DNA of 64,000 bases, from contig NC_036450.1 of assembly GCF_002775205.1 (NCBI RefSeq), positions 5,581,199-5,645,198 on the forward strand, written 5' to 3'. This stretch comes from Xiphophorus maculatus (taxonomy: Eukaryota; Chordata; Actinopteri; Cyprinodontiformes; Poeciliidae). A program made the position numbers and the translations under genes. The notes under the pieces are model-generated. The model made no database searches. It had not been told where the DNA came from and saw nothing but the letters and a program-made list of their open reading frames with translations. Numbering within the stretch: position 1 is the first letter of the stretch; every line of letters begins with the position of its first letter. Of this stretch, positions 55,301-63,110 are shown one piece after another.

Positions 55301-56801
55301 TGAGATAATACAATCTTCAGTAAAAACATGGTATTAATACTTAGAAAAATGTCTTAGAAATTAAATGTTAGTGGTTTCAACCTTCTATGTTGTATTAAGT
55401 TTCACACCATCCAAGATGTTGGTTTCTGGCAGGCTTTTGATCTGCTGTGAACAGAACAGGCTTCTCTCCCCCAAGCTCCAGTGATTCTGCCCTGCAGGAT
55501 ATGCTAATTTTATGGCCTCCTGTGCTCTGGCAACACAGCAGGAGACCCCATTGAGAGATCTACATTTGGCCCCTGTTGTCTGAATGCTTGGTCATCTGGT
55601 TTAATTGTGAATCCTTAACACAAAGCTGTTCAAAATAAAGAAATTTGTTCAAAATAAGAGTGTTCAATATACCTCTTACACATGCCATAAGATTAACTGT
55701 ATTAAGCACTAAAAATAATCATTTTTTCTCAACACTTGTAACGCAACGCTTTATAGAAATGTAGTGAAGTAGAAAGTACAGATACTGTAAAATGTAGTGG
55801 AGTAAAGGTTCCCACCATTAAATCTACTTACGTACAGAAACATGAAAAATGTCCTTAAGTTCAGTAACAAAGTTCTTGTCCCAACAACCAGGATCAGGTG
55901 AAGGACCTCTGCAGTCCCATGATGCTTCCTCTCCCTCTTCTAAACCATCTGATGGGCTGATATCATCCCTCTACTTTATCAATAAAATGTTTTTCTTTCT
56001 CTTATTACGATTCCATTATTTATCCTAAATGTGACGTCAGAGCTGTGGATCTGGAATCTGATTGGTCGGATGGATATTTCCCTGGTTTTCCAACATGAAG
56101 GGTCTCTGCCTTTTTCCAAGACGTTGGGAATTTTTCCTAAACTTTTTTGAACAATCCCAATAGCTTTCCCAACTACTGAAAACCTAAACACATTAGTCTT
56201 TTCTTGGATCTGTCTAAAAGGTCTTATTATTGTTTTTTCATTTCTACCACAGTCAACAGAGCACAATTCTACTTTTTCACCATCATTCACTGCAATTCTT
56301 CATTTCCTCTGGAAAACAAGGGATTTCCATTCTCTCCTGATTCCTTTCATTCTTTGGATCATTTTCCAGATGTCGCCCCCTGGTGGAGATCAAACTACTA
56401 AATGGATGAAACTTAAAATTCTCACTTTCTTTCTTTGCCTCATGAATAGTTTTTTTCACTTTTTATGTAATTTATATTTTATTTAATCCTGAAAGTTCTA
56501 AATATTTAATCATCAAATTAAACATTCAGCTTCAAACTAAATGTTTCCCAGCAGACTGACTAAAGACATTTCTCCCTCTTCCTCCTCTATCAGACCTTCT
56601 CTGCTCCTGCAGCAGGTTCCTCCATACCTGAGAGCTTCCAGTCTCCAGTGTGGATCCTTCAGTCCAGCCAACAGCAGCTTCACTCCTGAGTCTCCTGGAT
56701 GATTGTAGCTCAGGTCCAACTCTTTCAGATGGGAGGGGTTGGAGGTCAGAGCTGAGGCCAGAGAAGCACAGCCTTCCTCTGAGACCAAACAGCCTGATAA
56801 G
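39798..56801 (-). CDS. NLR copy C, 3' part: LRR, linker and B30.2 exons
   Basis: Three exons are in the window: LRR 56801-56628, linker 40520-40486 and B30.2 40324-39798. Phases and splice borders agree with copy A, and there are no stops. The FISNA-NACHT exon and first exons would lie right of 57.9 kb. They are not found before the window ends at 64 kb, where likeness to copy A has already stopped (at about 57856). The intron between LRR and linker has grown to 16.1 kb by the nested retrovirus and BEL insertions, both in the opposite sense to the gene. The gene may be functional if its 5' part exists further right; this cannot be decided here. Confidence 0.65.
40486..40520 (-). CDS. NLR copy C 35-bp linker exon
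   Basis: The same 35 bases as in copy A, with acceptor CTCCTTTCAG; the donor is GTCTGA instead of GTGTGA. Encodes [11 protein letters not shown]. Confidence 0.72.
40848..41387 (+). repeat. ERV 5' LTR
   Basis: Begins TGTTAGAG and ends CTATCA. It contains an AATAAA at 41224-41229. The uninterrupted word gactgcccccttgcc here shows the site where the BEL element entered the 3' LTR. Confidence 0.9.
41393..41411 (+). other. ERV primer-binding site, tRNA-Phe type
   Basis: TGGTGCCGAAACCCGGGAT, six bases after the LTR. It is complementary to the expected 3' end of a vertebrate phenylalanine tRNA (CCA plus acceptor stem). The tRNA identity is from general knowledge of that tRNA's sequence. Confidence 0.65.
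42088..43740 (+). pseudogene. ERV gag, broken
   Basis: An ATG at 42088 opens a 425-codon frame starting with Met-Gly, a possible myristoylation signal. A basic matrix-like part follows, then a Pro-rich middle (PPPPSAPP near residues 180-200), then capsid-like sequence ([18 protein letters not shown]). A TAA at 43363-43365 stops it. The same frame resumes, and the nucleocapsid then continues in another frame, with an Arg/Gly-rich stretch and a CCHC knuckle (CWNCGHPDH). That knuckle is cut by a TGA before its last cysteine. Gag normally builds the particle; this one cannot make a full protein. Confidence 0.75.
43765..44219 (+). pseudogene. ERV pol remnant: reverse transcriptase palm end to connection
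   Basis: The frame picks up abruptly after an A-run (43750-43764) inside the RT palm. The catalytic motif reads YVND rather than YVDD, so one catalytic Asp is missing. It continues through [14 protein letters not shown] and [13 protein letters not shown] (thumb region) and ends in a second A-run at 44217-44230. Protease and the first half of RT are absent upstream; RNase H is absent downstream. It cannot be active. Confidence 0.75.
44397..45150 (+). pseudogene. ERV pol remnant: integrase core and C-terminal domain
   Basis: The frame has the three acidic residues of the integrase core: the Asp of MDFIEL, the Asp of YSDNGPHF and the Glu of GLVERTN, with normal spacing. A C-terminal SH3-like part follows ([17 protein letters not shown]). 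The N-terminal HHCC zinc domain is missing. A TGA at about 45148-45150 ends it early, and recognisable C-terminal sequence continues after it. The core is thus well kept but the enzyme is incomplete. Confidence 0.75.
45347..46927 (+). CDS. ERV envelope, open reading frame of 526 residues
   Basis: The ATG at 45347 is followed by a hydrophobic signal-like stretch (residues 8-22). The surface part has a CYVC (CXXC) motif at 55-58 and several N-glycosylation sites. A basic processing-type motif RSKR lies at 297-300. The transmembrane part carries the CX6CC cysteine motif at 398-406, preceded by a region like the immunosuppressive segment of gammaretroviral envelopes. A hydrophobic anchor spans about 456-482, and a cytoplasmic tail of about 45 residues follows. 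There is no stop or frameshift, unlike gag and pol. A normal role would be receptor binding and membrane fusion. Whether it is expressed, or kept by selection, is unknown. Confidence 0.8.
   Translation: MGTPYARWIFYCAVTAVCLMFGEGSEPEFHPHDYSTNLWWKLMNRTAYEGHAVNCYVCAQLPVSIHNSGLRPGNITDDKQMCLYVLSTRPRRVPPLRGDRPREKDYSADLRMGEAVQELFQFLNYSLADDVLPFSSSQQTVWKIPEIISLAGAKPGSLGNCVYNNGNVFLGTLPWNLCNRVYTYCEPTQDYITCVACRGQRMAPHCKGWKENPDCDNLLQERSFNITHKIKRRQETTLCSAIVPGDYGSRMLTDWYFICGNEAYMFLPKNWGGLCAVVPLINPIAFIRKAQDDSHTRSKRTVMSEVKRWGGLTTHTGVPWEFRIWNGGEKFMQSLFPWVGIGEIRDHVEINRYGLLRLINITYQLANGTMKELTELRNMVMQNRVVLDFLTAPQGGVCKIIGPTCCTFVPDEKGTGGTISDALYELEDLKQYVESGTRGSTSFDLLSWLTSGPWWNLLLKLVTPFLVVLVLFCLFTGCIIPCLQKMMFKTINTTVINYQLAKASYETTEDDLFQVSDDFLNNDEVL
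47189..47199 (+). other. ERV polypurine tract
   Basis: The purine run aaaaagggggaa directly precedes TGTTAGAG of the 3' LTR, the expected position for the plus-strand primer. Confidence 0.75.
47200..47555 (+). repeat. ERV 3' LTR, first part
   Basis: Matches 40848-41203 of the 5' LTR with a few substitutions and stops at GCCCC, where the BEL element begins. Confidence 0.9.
47556..47969 (+). repeat. BEL 5' LTR
   Basis: Starts TGTAGGAGCAG and ends GCCTCTATA; 414 bases, same as the 3' LTR by eye. Confidence 0.9.
48355..51570 (+). CDS. BEL/Pao Gag-protease polyprotein, truncated in RT
   Basis: 1071 codons from an ATG in the context ttattATGg. The order is: a basic N-terminal part; a coiled-coil-like Lys/Glu/Gln-rich region (about 195-250); a Gag domain of the DUF1759 type (about 395-560, with [19 protein letters not shown]); and Cys/His knuckles ([13 protein letters not shown] near 633, [14 protein letters not shown] near 664, [13 protein letters not shown]). 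Next comes an aspartyl protease of the DUF1758 type ([12 protein letters not shown] near 756, [12 protein letters not shown] further on). The frame ends just as RT begins ([18 protein letters not shown]). A full BEL Pol would run on for about a thousand residues more. Gag would form particles and the protease would process them. The frame is otherwise intact. Confidence 0.85.
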   Translation: MEDCIADVDLPAGASAPSTADNQDFLTSSCDTQTGKRVVKLSAKAIADRLDRLQAGRKAKLNKASSLKKKIQELMQNGLVSEVQTSLDGYIDLCVEIRCMHDSLMNLLPVEEKEKHEIWFKAKMLFTDEFAENVKRWVKSKENDEPKNESAGHLISGADINHGLDNDDIRPNDSVSNVSKHYNKSVTSNRSSTTSSAQIKAAAERAALVARIAVLKERHALEEQEQLIKRKKEQLELETELAASTAKLAVLQASDEQCLSRAPTDGMNSYFEGEKRKLTSDKTLNVMAKDYYPAACKVTQQRNAVPTQTKLQTMDVRPKQTEMKSSMSKQYFDAHDQMDLQKSHVLQHDVTTVCGNQTRQRINHQTDQVQNGDVVTIMHKQNEITAALVHQQRLLSLPPRDIPVFEGDPFQYKAFIKTFEQGVENKASKADCLYYLEQFTAGQPKELVRSCQHMDPERGYIVAKGLLQEHFGNEYKIVTAYINKALNWPSIKPEDVKALQAYALFLRGCCNVMEELHYMQELDMPSNMKMVISKLPYKLRERWRAVAHDILESYDHRAHFIDLVVFLEKHVRILSDPIFGDIEVYAPQHTAGLRSSSSFKLQSRIRSKGSSFATTATSVDYSEDGSKTQRPYCHCCSCAHFMDKCQQFKNKKRREKIRLLKDKGICFGCLCTGHISRDCNKRLICEICDQRHPTVLHIPKANSEPEPVKEPTGVKPSSLPQTCGHTGAGKSRCILSIIPVQVKSTKGVDVIQTYAFLDPGSTATFCSEHLMQRLDISGKRTNFLLKTMGQERVVTAYSLSGIEVSGLNGNNFHPLPEVLTQKQMPVTSDNIVTAAEIERWPYLSKVQIPTIKANVDLLIGTNAPKILEPWEVVNSCGDGPYATRTVLGWVINGLLNEDGNNSSTEVKPRSALVNKISVSNLEFLLNKQYDHDFNEKTSEKTEMSREDIRFMEIMESSSILQDKRYCLKLPFKNTDATLPNSYSVAKQRILGLRRRFVNDPRLHKEYSSCLQDVIEKGYAEQVPDQQLKGTVGKVWYIPHHGVFHPKKGSLRVVFDCGATYQGTSLNKKGMV
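51727..52140 (+). repeat. BEL 3' LTR
   Basis: Preceded by a short purine-rich run (ttaggggccggtg). 414 bases, no difference from the 5' LTR noticed. Confidence 0.9.
52141..52329 (+). repeat. ERV 3' LTR, second part (with duplicated GCCCC)
   Basis: Starts with GCCCC, the 5-bp duplication made by the BEL insertion, and continues the LTR to CTATCA. The first and second parts without the duplication add up to 540 bases, as in the 5' LTR. Confidence 0.9.
52560..53410. repeat. Segmental duplication block, copy 3 of 3
   Basis: Copy C intron sequence matching 1476-2310 and 17440-18260. It has one extra 15-base unit (acctctgacaaacac repeated) at about 52578-52607. It follows the ERV by about 230 bases, as expected from the copy A order. 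Confidence 0.85.
52854..53006 (+). CDS. Unrecognised 50-codon frame, copy 3
   Basis: Same frame as 17724-17876: starts [18 protein letters not shown] and ends QMKPD. Three residues differ from copy 2. No known family. Confidence 0.25.
   Translation: MMSRSDVTDQELLDLYISSMEDREDLSSDEELTCLQTDSGSKKYFQMKPD
53778..55840. mobile_element. hAT-like element with 1.45 kb of interposed sequence
   Basis: It begins like the element at 2679 (CAGAGGTGGAGAAAG). Unlike copy 1 it continues with 54388-55840, which includes right-end words (agtgaagtagaaagtac, tagtggagtaaagg). Copy 1 may therefore be an internally deleted version, or copy 3 may hold a later insertion. The minus frame at 54363-54734 shows no known domain. 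Limits uncertain. Confidence 0.35.
56628..56801 (-). CDS. NLR copy C LRR exon
   Basis: 174-bp LRR exon of the second subtype ([29 protein letters not shown], then KLLLAGLKD where the other copies have KLLSAGLKD). TCTGCAG acceptor and GTATGG donor. Confidence 0.85.
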
Positions 56802-56859
56802 CTGCAGACACACAATTCATCACATGATGAGAACATTGAGGTAGAACCCAAGGTCTGAA

Positions 56860-57855
56860 CTGATCATTTTCACAAGAGGAAAAAAGTCAATAAATTAAAT
56901 TTTCTCTAAACTGAAATAGTAATTAACACTTTAATTCCATTACATGAGTAATAAAAATCAACATTTGTCCCCTATTGAACAGATCAGAATAGAAACATCC
57001 TTCATTTTTCCACAGCAGGGAGTTCAGGTTTACCAGCAACAAGTTTAAGGTAAATGGAAAAATAAAACATTGAAGAAAAGGTAAAAATAAAAAATAATAG
57101 GAGGCTGTAGAGTAAGGACACATTTACAATAGACGGATAATAATGCTGTACATTTAATAAAAACATCATAATCAGTTTGAAAAAATGTGCAGCTGAATAG
57201 AGCAATTTATAATCATATGTAAGAGTTTTTGGGAGCAGTTCTGGTTAGAAAGTCTAACAACTCCTGGGAGGAAGGATCTGCAATAATGCTCTTTTTTCTT
57301 ACAAAGCTGGATTGCAAGAGTGTTTGTTGCTCTGAGCGTTTCACTGGCCTGATGGAGCAGATTTATTTCTATAGATAGGTTTATAGTTGATGCATTTAAA
57401 ACCAGGAGAGTGGACCAATCACACAGCTGGTGCCTCTACATGTTGCCTCGTGCTGCCGCTGCTTGATCTCTGAAGCCTGGATCACCTGCACCTCTTTTCA
57501 CTCAAACTGGACACAGGCTGACCTGTATGGACATGGGCGTAAATCCCAGGTGGGTCGGGGGTCCGGACCCCCGCAATCTTTGAATTGTCCCCCCAAATAA
57601 ATCATGAAAGAAACCTTTGTATTTAAACAATATCATTATAAAAATGCAATAATTTCAAAACAAAGTAAATTTGCCATTCATCTAAGAAAAGAACAAGAAT
57701 TAATTTTAAGGAACCCCACCACCATTCTTAGAACAATGGTTCAGTCCAAAGTGTAGGAGGAGCAACAGCAGCTAAACGGCACAGGCTCCGTTAGAGCCGC
57801 TGAATTGAGGAGCTAGCTGTTAGCTGTGGCTCTGCAGCACAAACAAAAAACCCTC
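56860..57855. repeat. NLR intron sequence shared with copy A
   Basis: Colinear with 19360-20345. At 57856 the likeness to copy A ends. No exon was found in 57856-58085, which is AT-rich. Confidence 0.7.
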
Positions 57856-58089
57856 CAGTAAGTAAATACTTAAAGCAGAAGACATGTAACACATTTCATT
57901 TACTTTCACTGCTTAAGAGGAAGAAACACACTAATAAAAATCAGACCAAAGTTTGTTCATTTCATTATGTTGGAAGGATTTTATAGTTAATTATCATTTA
58001 TTTGCTTTACCTTTATTTTATATCATCCATTTTATTTACCTCTGCATTTACATTTTAATAATATGCTTTGAGTGTCTTGAGGTGCTTTG

Positions 58090-58476
58090 TGTCATGTTCT
58101 GTGTTGTCTATGTATTTAATTAGAGTTTTCTGTGTCCCCGAGTCTTTGTGTTGTCCTGTCTTCCCCTTGATTGTTCCCAAGTGTGTCTCGTTTCTGTGAT
58201 TACTCCCTGTGTATTTTACCCCACCTGTGTTCCTTGTTCCTCGTCAGGTCCTTGTCAGTTCTGCGTTGTTGTCGCACCAGTTTGTCTTTATGTCCCTCGT
58301 TTATCCTGTCGCTACCGACGTTGAGCCCAGGACCCCGCTCAGTCGTGCTGCCAGGTTTTGTGGACTTTGTTTTTGGACTGTTACTTTCTGGATTATCACC
58401 ATTAAACCATCATCTTCTCATTTCAACCCGAGTCTCAAGCGTCTGCCTCACCACCTCGCCGCACCGTTTCTTGACA
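58090..58476 (+). repeat. 5' LTR of the compact element
   Basis: 387 bases with TG..CA termini; contains ttaattagag and ccattaaacc words common in fish LTRs. About 97 percent alike to the 3' LTR by eye, apart from the gaps. Confidence 0.85.
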
Positions 58477-58531
58477 GAAGGACCCGACCAGAAAGTACGG
58501 TCAGGCGCGCTTTTTATTTCCTGCTACCATC

Positions 58532-60100
58532 ATGGACCCAGCAGGTTTAATGAAAACCAAAAAGGACTATGTCGAGGAGGTGGCAAGGCCATACTCCGCC
58601 CGTCACGGCTTGAATATAGCCACGCGCATGGTCCTCATGCTGGACTCCTGGATCCTGCGACTTCCACACCTGGGGCTGGTGGAGTTGCAGGAGGAGGCAG
58701 AGCGGGAGCGCCTGACGGCGGTTGCTGTTTTGAAAGGCAACACTCTGCCTCCCAAGCCGCACAGTTTCTCCGCCAGCCCAGACCCAGCTCCATCCCCGGG
58801 ACCAGCCGTTGCAGTCGGCGCACCCGAGGCCGTTGCAGCCGGCGCACCCGAGGCCGTTGCAGCCGGCGCACCCCAGGCCGTTGCAGCCGGCGTTCCAGCT
58901 GGCGCACCCGAGGCCGTTTCAGCCGGCGTTCCAGCCGGCGCACCCGAGGCCGTTCCAGCCTCCGTTCCAGCCTCTGACCCCGTTCCAGCCTCCGACCCCG
59001 TTTCAGCCGGCTCACCAGAGACCGAGACTCCCAGTGTTCCTCCCGAGACTGAGACTCCCAGTGTTCCTCCCGAGACTCCCAGTGTTCCTCCCGAGACTCC
59101 CAGTGTTCCTTCCGAGGCTCCCAGTGTTCCGACCGAGACTCCCAGTGTTTCGACCGAGACTCCCAGTGTTCCGACCGAGACTCCCAGTGTTCCTCACGAG
59201 ACCGAGACCCCCTACGTTCCTCACGAGACCGAGACCCTCTGCGTTCCTCCCGAGACCCTGTGCGTTCCTCCCGAGACCCCGACCCCTGAGACCCTCTGCA
59301 TTCCGACCAAGACCCTCTCTGTTCCTCCTGAGACCCCGACTCTCTCTGTTCCTCCCGAGACCCCAACTCTCGGTGCTCCTCCCGAGACCCTGCCTCTGGG
59401 TGCTCGTCGTCACCGACTGTGGGTGGCCCCCAGGACTCCTAGTCGCCACCTCCAGGGCCGCGGGCGACCGCCTCTGGACCGCCTCCGGACCGCCTCCGTG
59501 GTTCCCGCCTCCGTGGTTCCCGCCTCCGTGGTTCCCGCCTCCAGCACCGTGGACGGCCGCCGGACCGCCTCCGTGGTTCCCGCTTCCAGCGCCGCGGACG
59601 GCCGCCGGACCGCCTCCGTGGTTCCTGCCTCCAGCGCTGCGGACGGCCACCGGACCGCCTCCGTGGTTCCCGCCTCCAGCGCCACGGACGACCGCCGGAC
59701 GACCGCCGGACCGCCTCCGTGGTTCCCGCCTCCAGCGCCACGGACAACCGCTGGACCACCTCCGTGGTTCCCGCCTCCTTTGCCTCCGCCCACCCTGTGG
59801 GTAGTTTTTTGTTTGTTTTTGGACTCTTGGCCCTTTCTGTGCCTCCGCCCACTCCGTTGGGTTGTTTTTTGTTATTTTGGACTCTGGCCCGCCGTCCAGC
59901 GCCCCTCCACCCACCCTTGTTGTGTTTTTTGTTTTGTTTTTTTTGGGCATCTGGTAGCCGCCCTTGAGGGGGGGGGGGGGGGGGGGGTACTGTCATGTTC
60001 TGTGTTGTCTGTGTATTTAATTAGAGTTTTCTGTGTCCCCGAGTCTTTGTGTTGTCCTGTCTTCCCCTTGATTGTTCCCAGGTGTGTCTCGTTTCTGTGA
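58532..60100 (+). CDS. ORF of the compact LTR element: unrecognised N-terminal domain plus tandem Pro-rich repeats
   Basis: The ATG at 58532 has a good context (atcATGg). Residues 1-85 look like a folded, partly helical domain (DYVEEVARPYSARHG, RMVLMLDSWILRLP, LVELQEEAERERLTAVAVL). After it come about six units of GAPEAVAA type, about ten units of ETPSVPP type, then a region of 45-base units reading RTASVVPAS. The frame continues through the G-run into the 3' LTR and stops at 60100; the true end may be earlier if a frameshift in the G-run is used. I do not recognise the N-terminal domain. A Gag-like role is a guess from position. Long frames in the other phases and on the minus strand are by-products of the stop-free GC-rich repeats. 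Confidence 0.55.
   Translation: MDPAGLMKTKKDYVEEVARPYSARHGLNIATRMVLMLDSWILRLPHLGLVELQEEAERERLTAVAVLKGNTLPPKPHSFSASPDPAPSPGPAVAVGAPEAVAAGAPEAVAAGAPQAVAAGVPAGAPEAVSAGVPAGAPEAVPASVPASDPVPASDPVSAGSPETETPSVPPETETPSVPPETPSVPPETPSVPSEAPSVPTETPSVSTETPSVPTETPSVPHETETPYVPHETETLCVPPETLCVPPETPTPETLCIPTKTLSVPPETPTLSVPPETPTLGAPPETLPLGARRHRLWVAPRTPSRHLQGRGRPPLDRLRTASVVPASVVPASVVPASSTVDGRRTASVVPASSAADGRRTASVVPASSAADGHRTASVVPASSATDDRRTTAGPPPWFPPPAPRTTAGPPPWFPPPLPPPTLWVVFCLFLDSWPFLCLRPLRWVVFCYFGLWPAVQRPSTHPCCVFCFVFFGHLVAALEGGGGGGVLSCSVLSVYLIRVFCVPESLCCPVFPLIVPRCVSFL
58800..59790. repeat. Three successive coding tandem arrays
   Basis: Array 1: 24-base units around gcacccgaggccgttgcagc (58815-58990). Array 2: 21-base units around gagactcccagtgttcctcc (59020-59380). 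Array 3: about 45-base units with ccgcctccgtggttcccgcc (59480-59780). All unit lengths are multiples of three, so expansion keeps the frame. Confidence 0.85.
59968..59987. repeat. Run of 20 G before the 3' LTR
   Basis: A pure G tract ends 3 bases before the LTR (gtac then TGTCATG). It takes the place of a polypurine tract. Its true length is hard to sequence and may be wrong. Confidence 0.8.
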
Positions 60101-60366
60101 TTACTCCCTGTGTATTTAACCCCACCTGTGTTCCTTGTTCCTCGTTGGGTCCTTGTCAGTTCTGCGTTGTTGTCGCACCAGTTTGTCTTTATGTCCCTCG
60201 TTTATCCTGTCGCTACCGACGTTGAGCCCAGGACTCCGCTCAGTCGTGCTGCCAGGTTTTGTGGACTTTGTTTTTGGACTGTTACTTTCTGGATATCACC
60301 ATTAAACTATCATCTTCTCATTTCAACCCGAGTCTCAAGCGTCTGCCTCACCACCGTTTCTTGACA
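59991..60366 (+). repeat. 3' LTR of the compact element
   Basis: 376 bases; lacks 10 bases (near cctcgccgca) and one base present in the 5' LTR. Preceded by gggtac. Confidence 0.85.
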
Positions 60367-60474
60367 CTTTGAGTGTTTTGAAGTGTTTGCAGAAACTCTG
60401 GAAGCGGCCTGCTGAGGAGTGAAAAAGGAGGATACCATGAACGAGACATTCCGGTGTTGATTGCCTAGATCAGG

Positions 60475-63110
60475 GATGGCCAACCCACGGCTCGCAAGCC
60501 GCATGCGGCTCCTTGACCGGTTCCATGCGGCTCTTACGTTTATATAGTCGCATTCCACCAGACGTGCAACAATGACGAAAAGTAGTCAATGAACTGTCAA
60601 TTATTGACCAGCAGCACGCCATTACTGTTGGCCGTAACCACGCAAAAACAACACAAACAAAAAACAGTCTTTGTTTCTCTTGCAGCCTTACTCTTTCCAG
60701 TCATTCGCCATCTGCTCTCACACAAACCTCCGCTCACCCCTCACTCTCACTCCCCCGCCCCCTCGCTCTCTCATCCATCCTGATATATTCGCGGACAGTG
60801 GGAAATCATACACTCTAATTTTAATCTCTAAACAGCGTAACATCCAGTAACATTTAGCACATACTGTAGGGTCGCTATAATATCCATGTTTCGCTTTGTT
60901 TGAGTGCAATACGGTATTTTCTTCAAATGTGCATGTGCTCAGTTTTTCAGTAAGAGTAAAATCATTTGAGTAAACCTTTCGCGCTCAAAATGACAGGGAA
61001 AAAATGCACAGGAAAACGAAAATATGAAGATGAACACAGGACGTTTTTGACAGAGTGGGAGAATTTATATTTTTTTGTTGAACGTAGTGGAAAGCCATTC
61101 TGCCTTATATGTCAGGTGTCCTTGTCGCATTTTAAGGGTTCAAACCTTCAGCGCCACCTCAGCCCACTACATGCTAACATCGACCAGGAATTTCCAAAGG
61201 GGGCTGAACTTCGCAAGCACAAGTTGGTTACCTTGAAAAGTCAGACAGAAAAGCAGGCAAAGTTTTTCCAAAAATTTATAAAGCACTCAGAGACTGTACA
61301 CTTGCATCATATCAACTGGCTTGGAACATTGCACGGGCCAAAAAGCCATACAATGAAGGGGAGTTCATTAAAAAAGGCCTCTGTGACGTGAAATTTTGTC
61401 TCCTGAAAACGTTAAACTAAAATGAATGGTATCAGATGTCCAACTGTCCCGCCACACTGTTGAGCACAGAATATCAGACATTAACATGGCTATTCAGTCA
61501 CAGTTGCACTCTGATCTTCAAGCTTGTGAGTATTTTAGTGTTGCATTGGATGAGAGTTGTGACATACAAGACAAGGCTCAGTTGGCAATATTTGTACGGT
61601 CTGTGTCAAACGATTGTTTGATCACAGAGGAACTCCTTGATATCATGCCATTACAAGACAGAACCCGTGGCATAGATGTGAAAGATTCAATGATGGATGC
61701 ATTTGTGAAAGCAAATCTGCCCATAGCGAAACTAACTGCAATAGCCACAGATGGGGCGCCAGCCATGATCGGATCTGTGAATGGGCTTCTGGGGCTGTGC
61801 AAAGCTGACCAAACATTTCCAGAGTTTTGGAATTTCCACTGCATCATACACAGGGAGCAACTTGTGTCTAAATCATTGAATTTAGACAGTGTCATGAAGC
61901 CTGTGATGGAAATCGTCAACTACATCCGTACACATGCGCTTCACCACCGACAATTCAAGAATTTCATCGCTGAGCTGGAACAAGGGCTTCCAGGTGACCT
62001 GCCGCTACACTGCACTGTAAAGTGGCTGTCAAAAGGCCAGGTATTCTCTCGCTTCTTCCAGCTTTTGGATGCTGTGAAAGTGTTCATGGAAGAGAAGAAC
62101 AAGGTCTATCCTGAGCACTCAGACCTCAAGTGGGTTATGGATCTAGCCTTTTTGGTTTGACATGCTGTGTCACTTGGACAAACTGAACCTGACCTTGCAG
62201 GGTAAATTAAAAATGCTGCCTGACCTGGTGCAAAGTGTGTTTGCATTTGTCAACAAACTGAATTTGTTCAAGGCGCACATTCAAAAGGGAAATTTAACAC
62301 ATTTTCCTACTCTACTAAAAGCCAGCGGGCAGGTCACCAGCGCCACCCTGAACAAGCAAAGAGCCAGATATGCAACACTGGTTGAAAACCTGCATGAAAG
62401 CTTTGTGGCCCGGTTCCGTGGTCTACAACTGAAAAGGCCCCAGATTACATTCCTTGTCGACCCATTTAATGCTGAGACAGACTGTTTCAAAGCCCCGCTA
62501 GTCATAGATGAGTGTGCGGCTGAGTTGGAGATGATTGATCTTCGTGAGGAGGACCAACTGAAACCTGCTTTAAAGGAAGGGACCATTGAGTTCTGGAAAC
62601 ATGTTCCAATGGAAAAAATATCCCAATGTCAAACAAGCTGCACTTAAGATACTGTCAATGTTTGGGTCAACATATGTCTGCGAGTCTGTGTTTTCTACCC
62701 TGAAACATGTGAAATCGAAGCATCGGTCTGTTCTGACCGACATCCATGTCTAAGAATTGCTTCGAGTGACAACAACGGAGTACAAGCCAGATCTGAACAG
62801 GATTGTTCGAGACAAGGAATGCCAGAAGTCCCATTAAATAACACATGTAATGCACATAATAAAAGAAAAAATTTATTGTAAATTGTTCTATTATTGTTTG
62901 TTTATTTGGTTAAACAGAGTTTGTTTGCATGAGAAAGTGCACAGTGTTCATTGTTGAAAATGTCTGGCCTGTGGTCTTTGTAGTGTTAAAATAGTGTGTG
63001 AAATTTACAATAAATCTGGCTGAGCAAAAGTATGAGTATGAGGAAGGGATGGGTTGATGTTCATGTGTTCCCATGCATATGATGTGGCTCTTGGTCTTTG
63101 TCTGGTTGGA
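60475..63110 (+). mobile_element. hAT DNA transposon, autonomous type, decayed
   Basis: The left end reads CAGGGATGGCCAACCCACGG, with repeated gcatgcggctc words typical of this hAT group. A transposase gene follows. The right end is not clear: gatgtggctcttgg near 63080 resembles the subterminal words but no matching CCATCCCTG terminus was found. No target duplication could be paired. Confidence 0.6.
60990..62850 (+). pseudogene. hAT transposase (BED finger, ZBED/GTF2IRD2-like), broken
   Basis: The ATG at 60990 begins a frame with a BED-type zinc finger (FCLICQVSLSHFKGSNLQRHL..LH). The frame is lost near 61300-61430. A second frame from 61426 carries the transposase core: ALDESCDIQDKAQLAIFVR, ATDGAPAMIGSVNG and FHCIIHREQLVSKSL. 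It stops at 62160. A third frame (62162-62647) covers the helical insertion. After a further shift the hAT dimerisation end (FGSTYVCESVFSTLKHVKSKHRS) is readable to about 62750, then a TAG. At least three breaks, so no transposase is made. Confidence 0.75.

Larger units (their letters stand above)
58090..60366 (+). mobile_element. Compact LTR retrotransposon with a single Pro-rich ORF
   Basis: The LTRs at 58090-58476 (387 bp) and 59991-60366 (376 bp) both start TGTCATGTTCTG and end TTTCTTGACA. CTTTG flanks the element at 58085-58089 and 60367-60371. The LTRs differ by a handful of substitutions plus a 10-base and a 1-base gap. The 1514-base interior has one long ORF and no RT, RNase H or integrase, so the element is non-autonomous. 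No standard primer-binding site (TGG...) follows the 5' LTR; the next bases are gaaggacccgacc. A run of 20 G precedes the 3' LTR in the place of the polypurine tract. Confidence 0.85.

Noticed and set aside
58635..59996. Long overlapping frames of 331, 312, 243 and 185 codons on both strands
   Set aside because: They come from GC-rich, stop-free tandem repeats with period divisible by three; every phase is open. Only the frame beginning with the non-repetitive N-terminal domain at 58532 is credible.
60966..60990. TTG start for the hAT transposase frame
   Set aside because: A normal ATG lies 24 bases downstream, and no sequence support exists for the extension.
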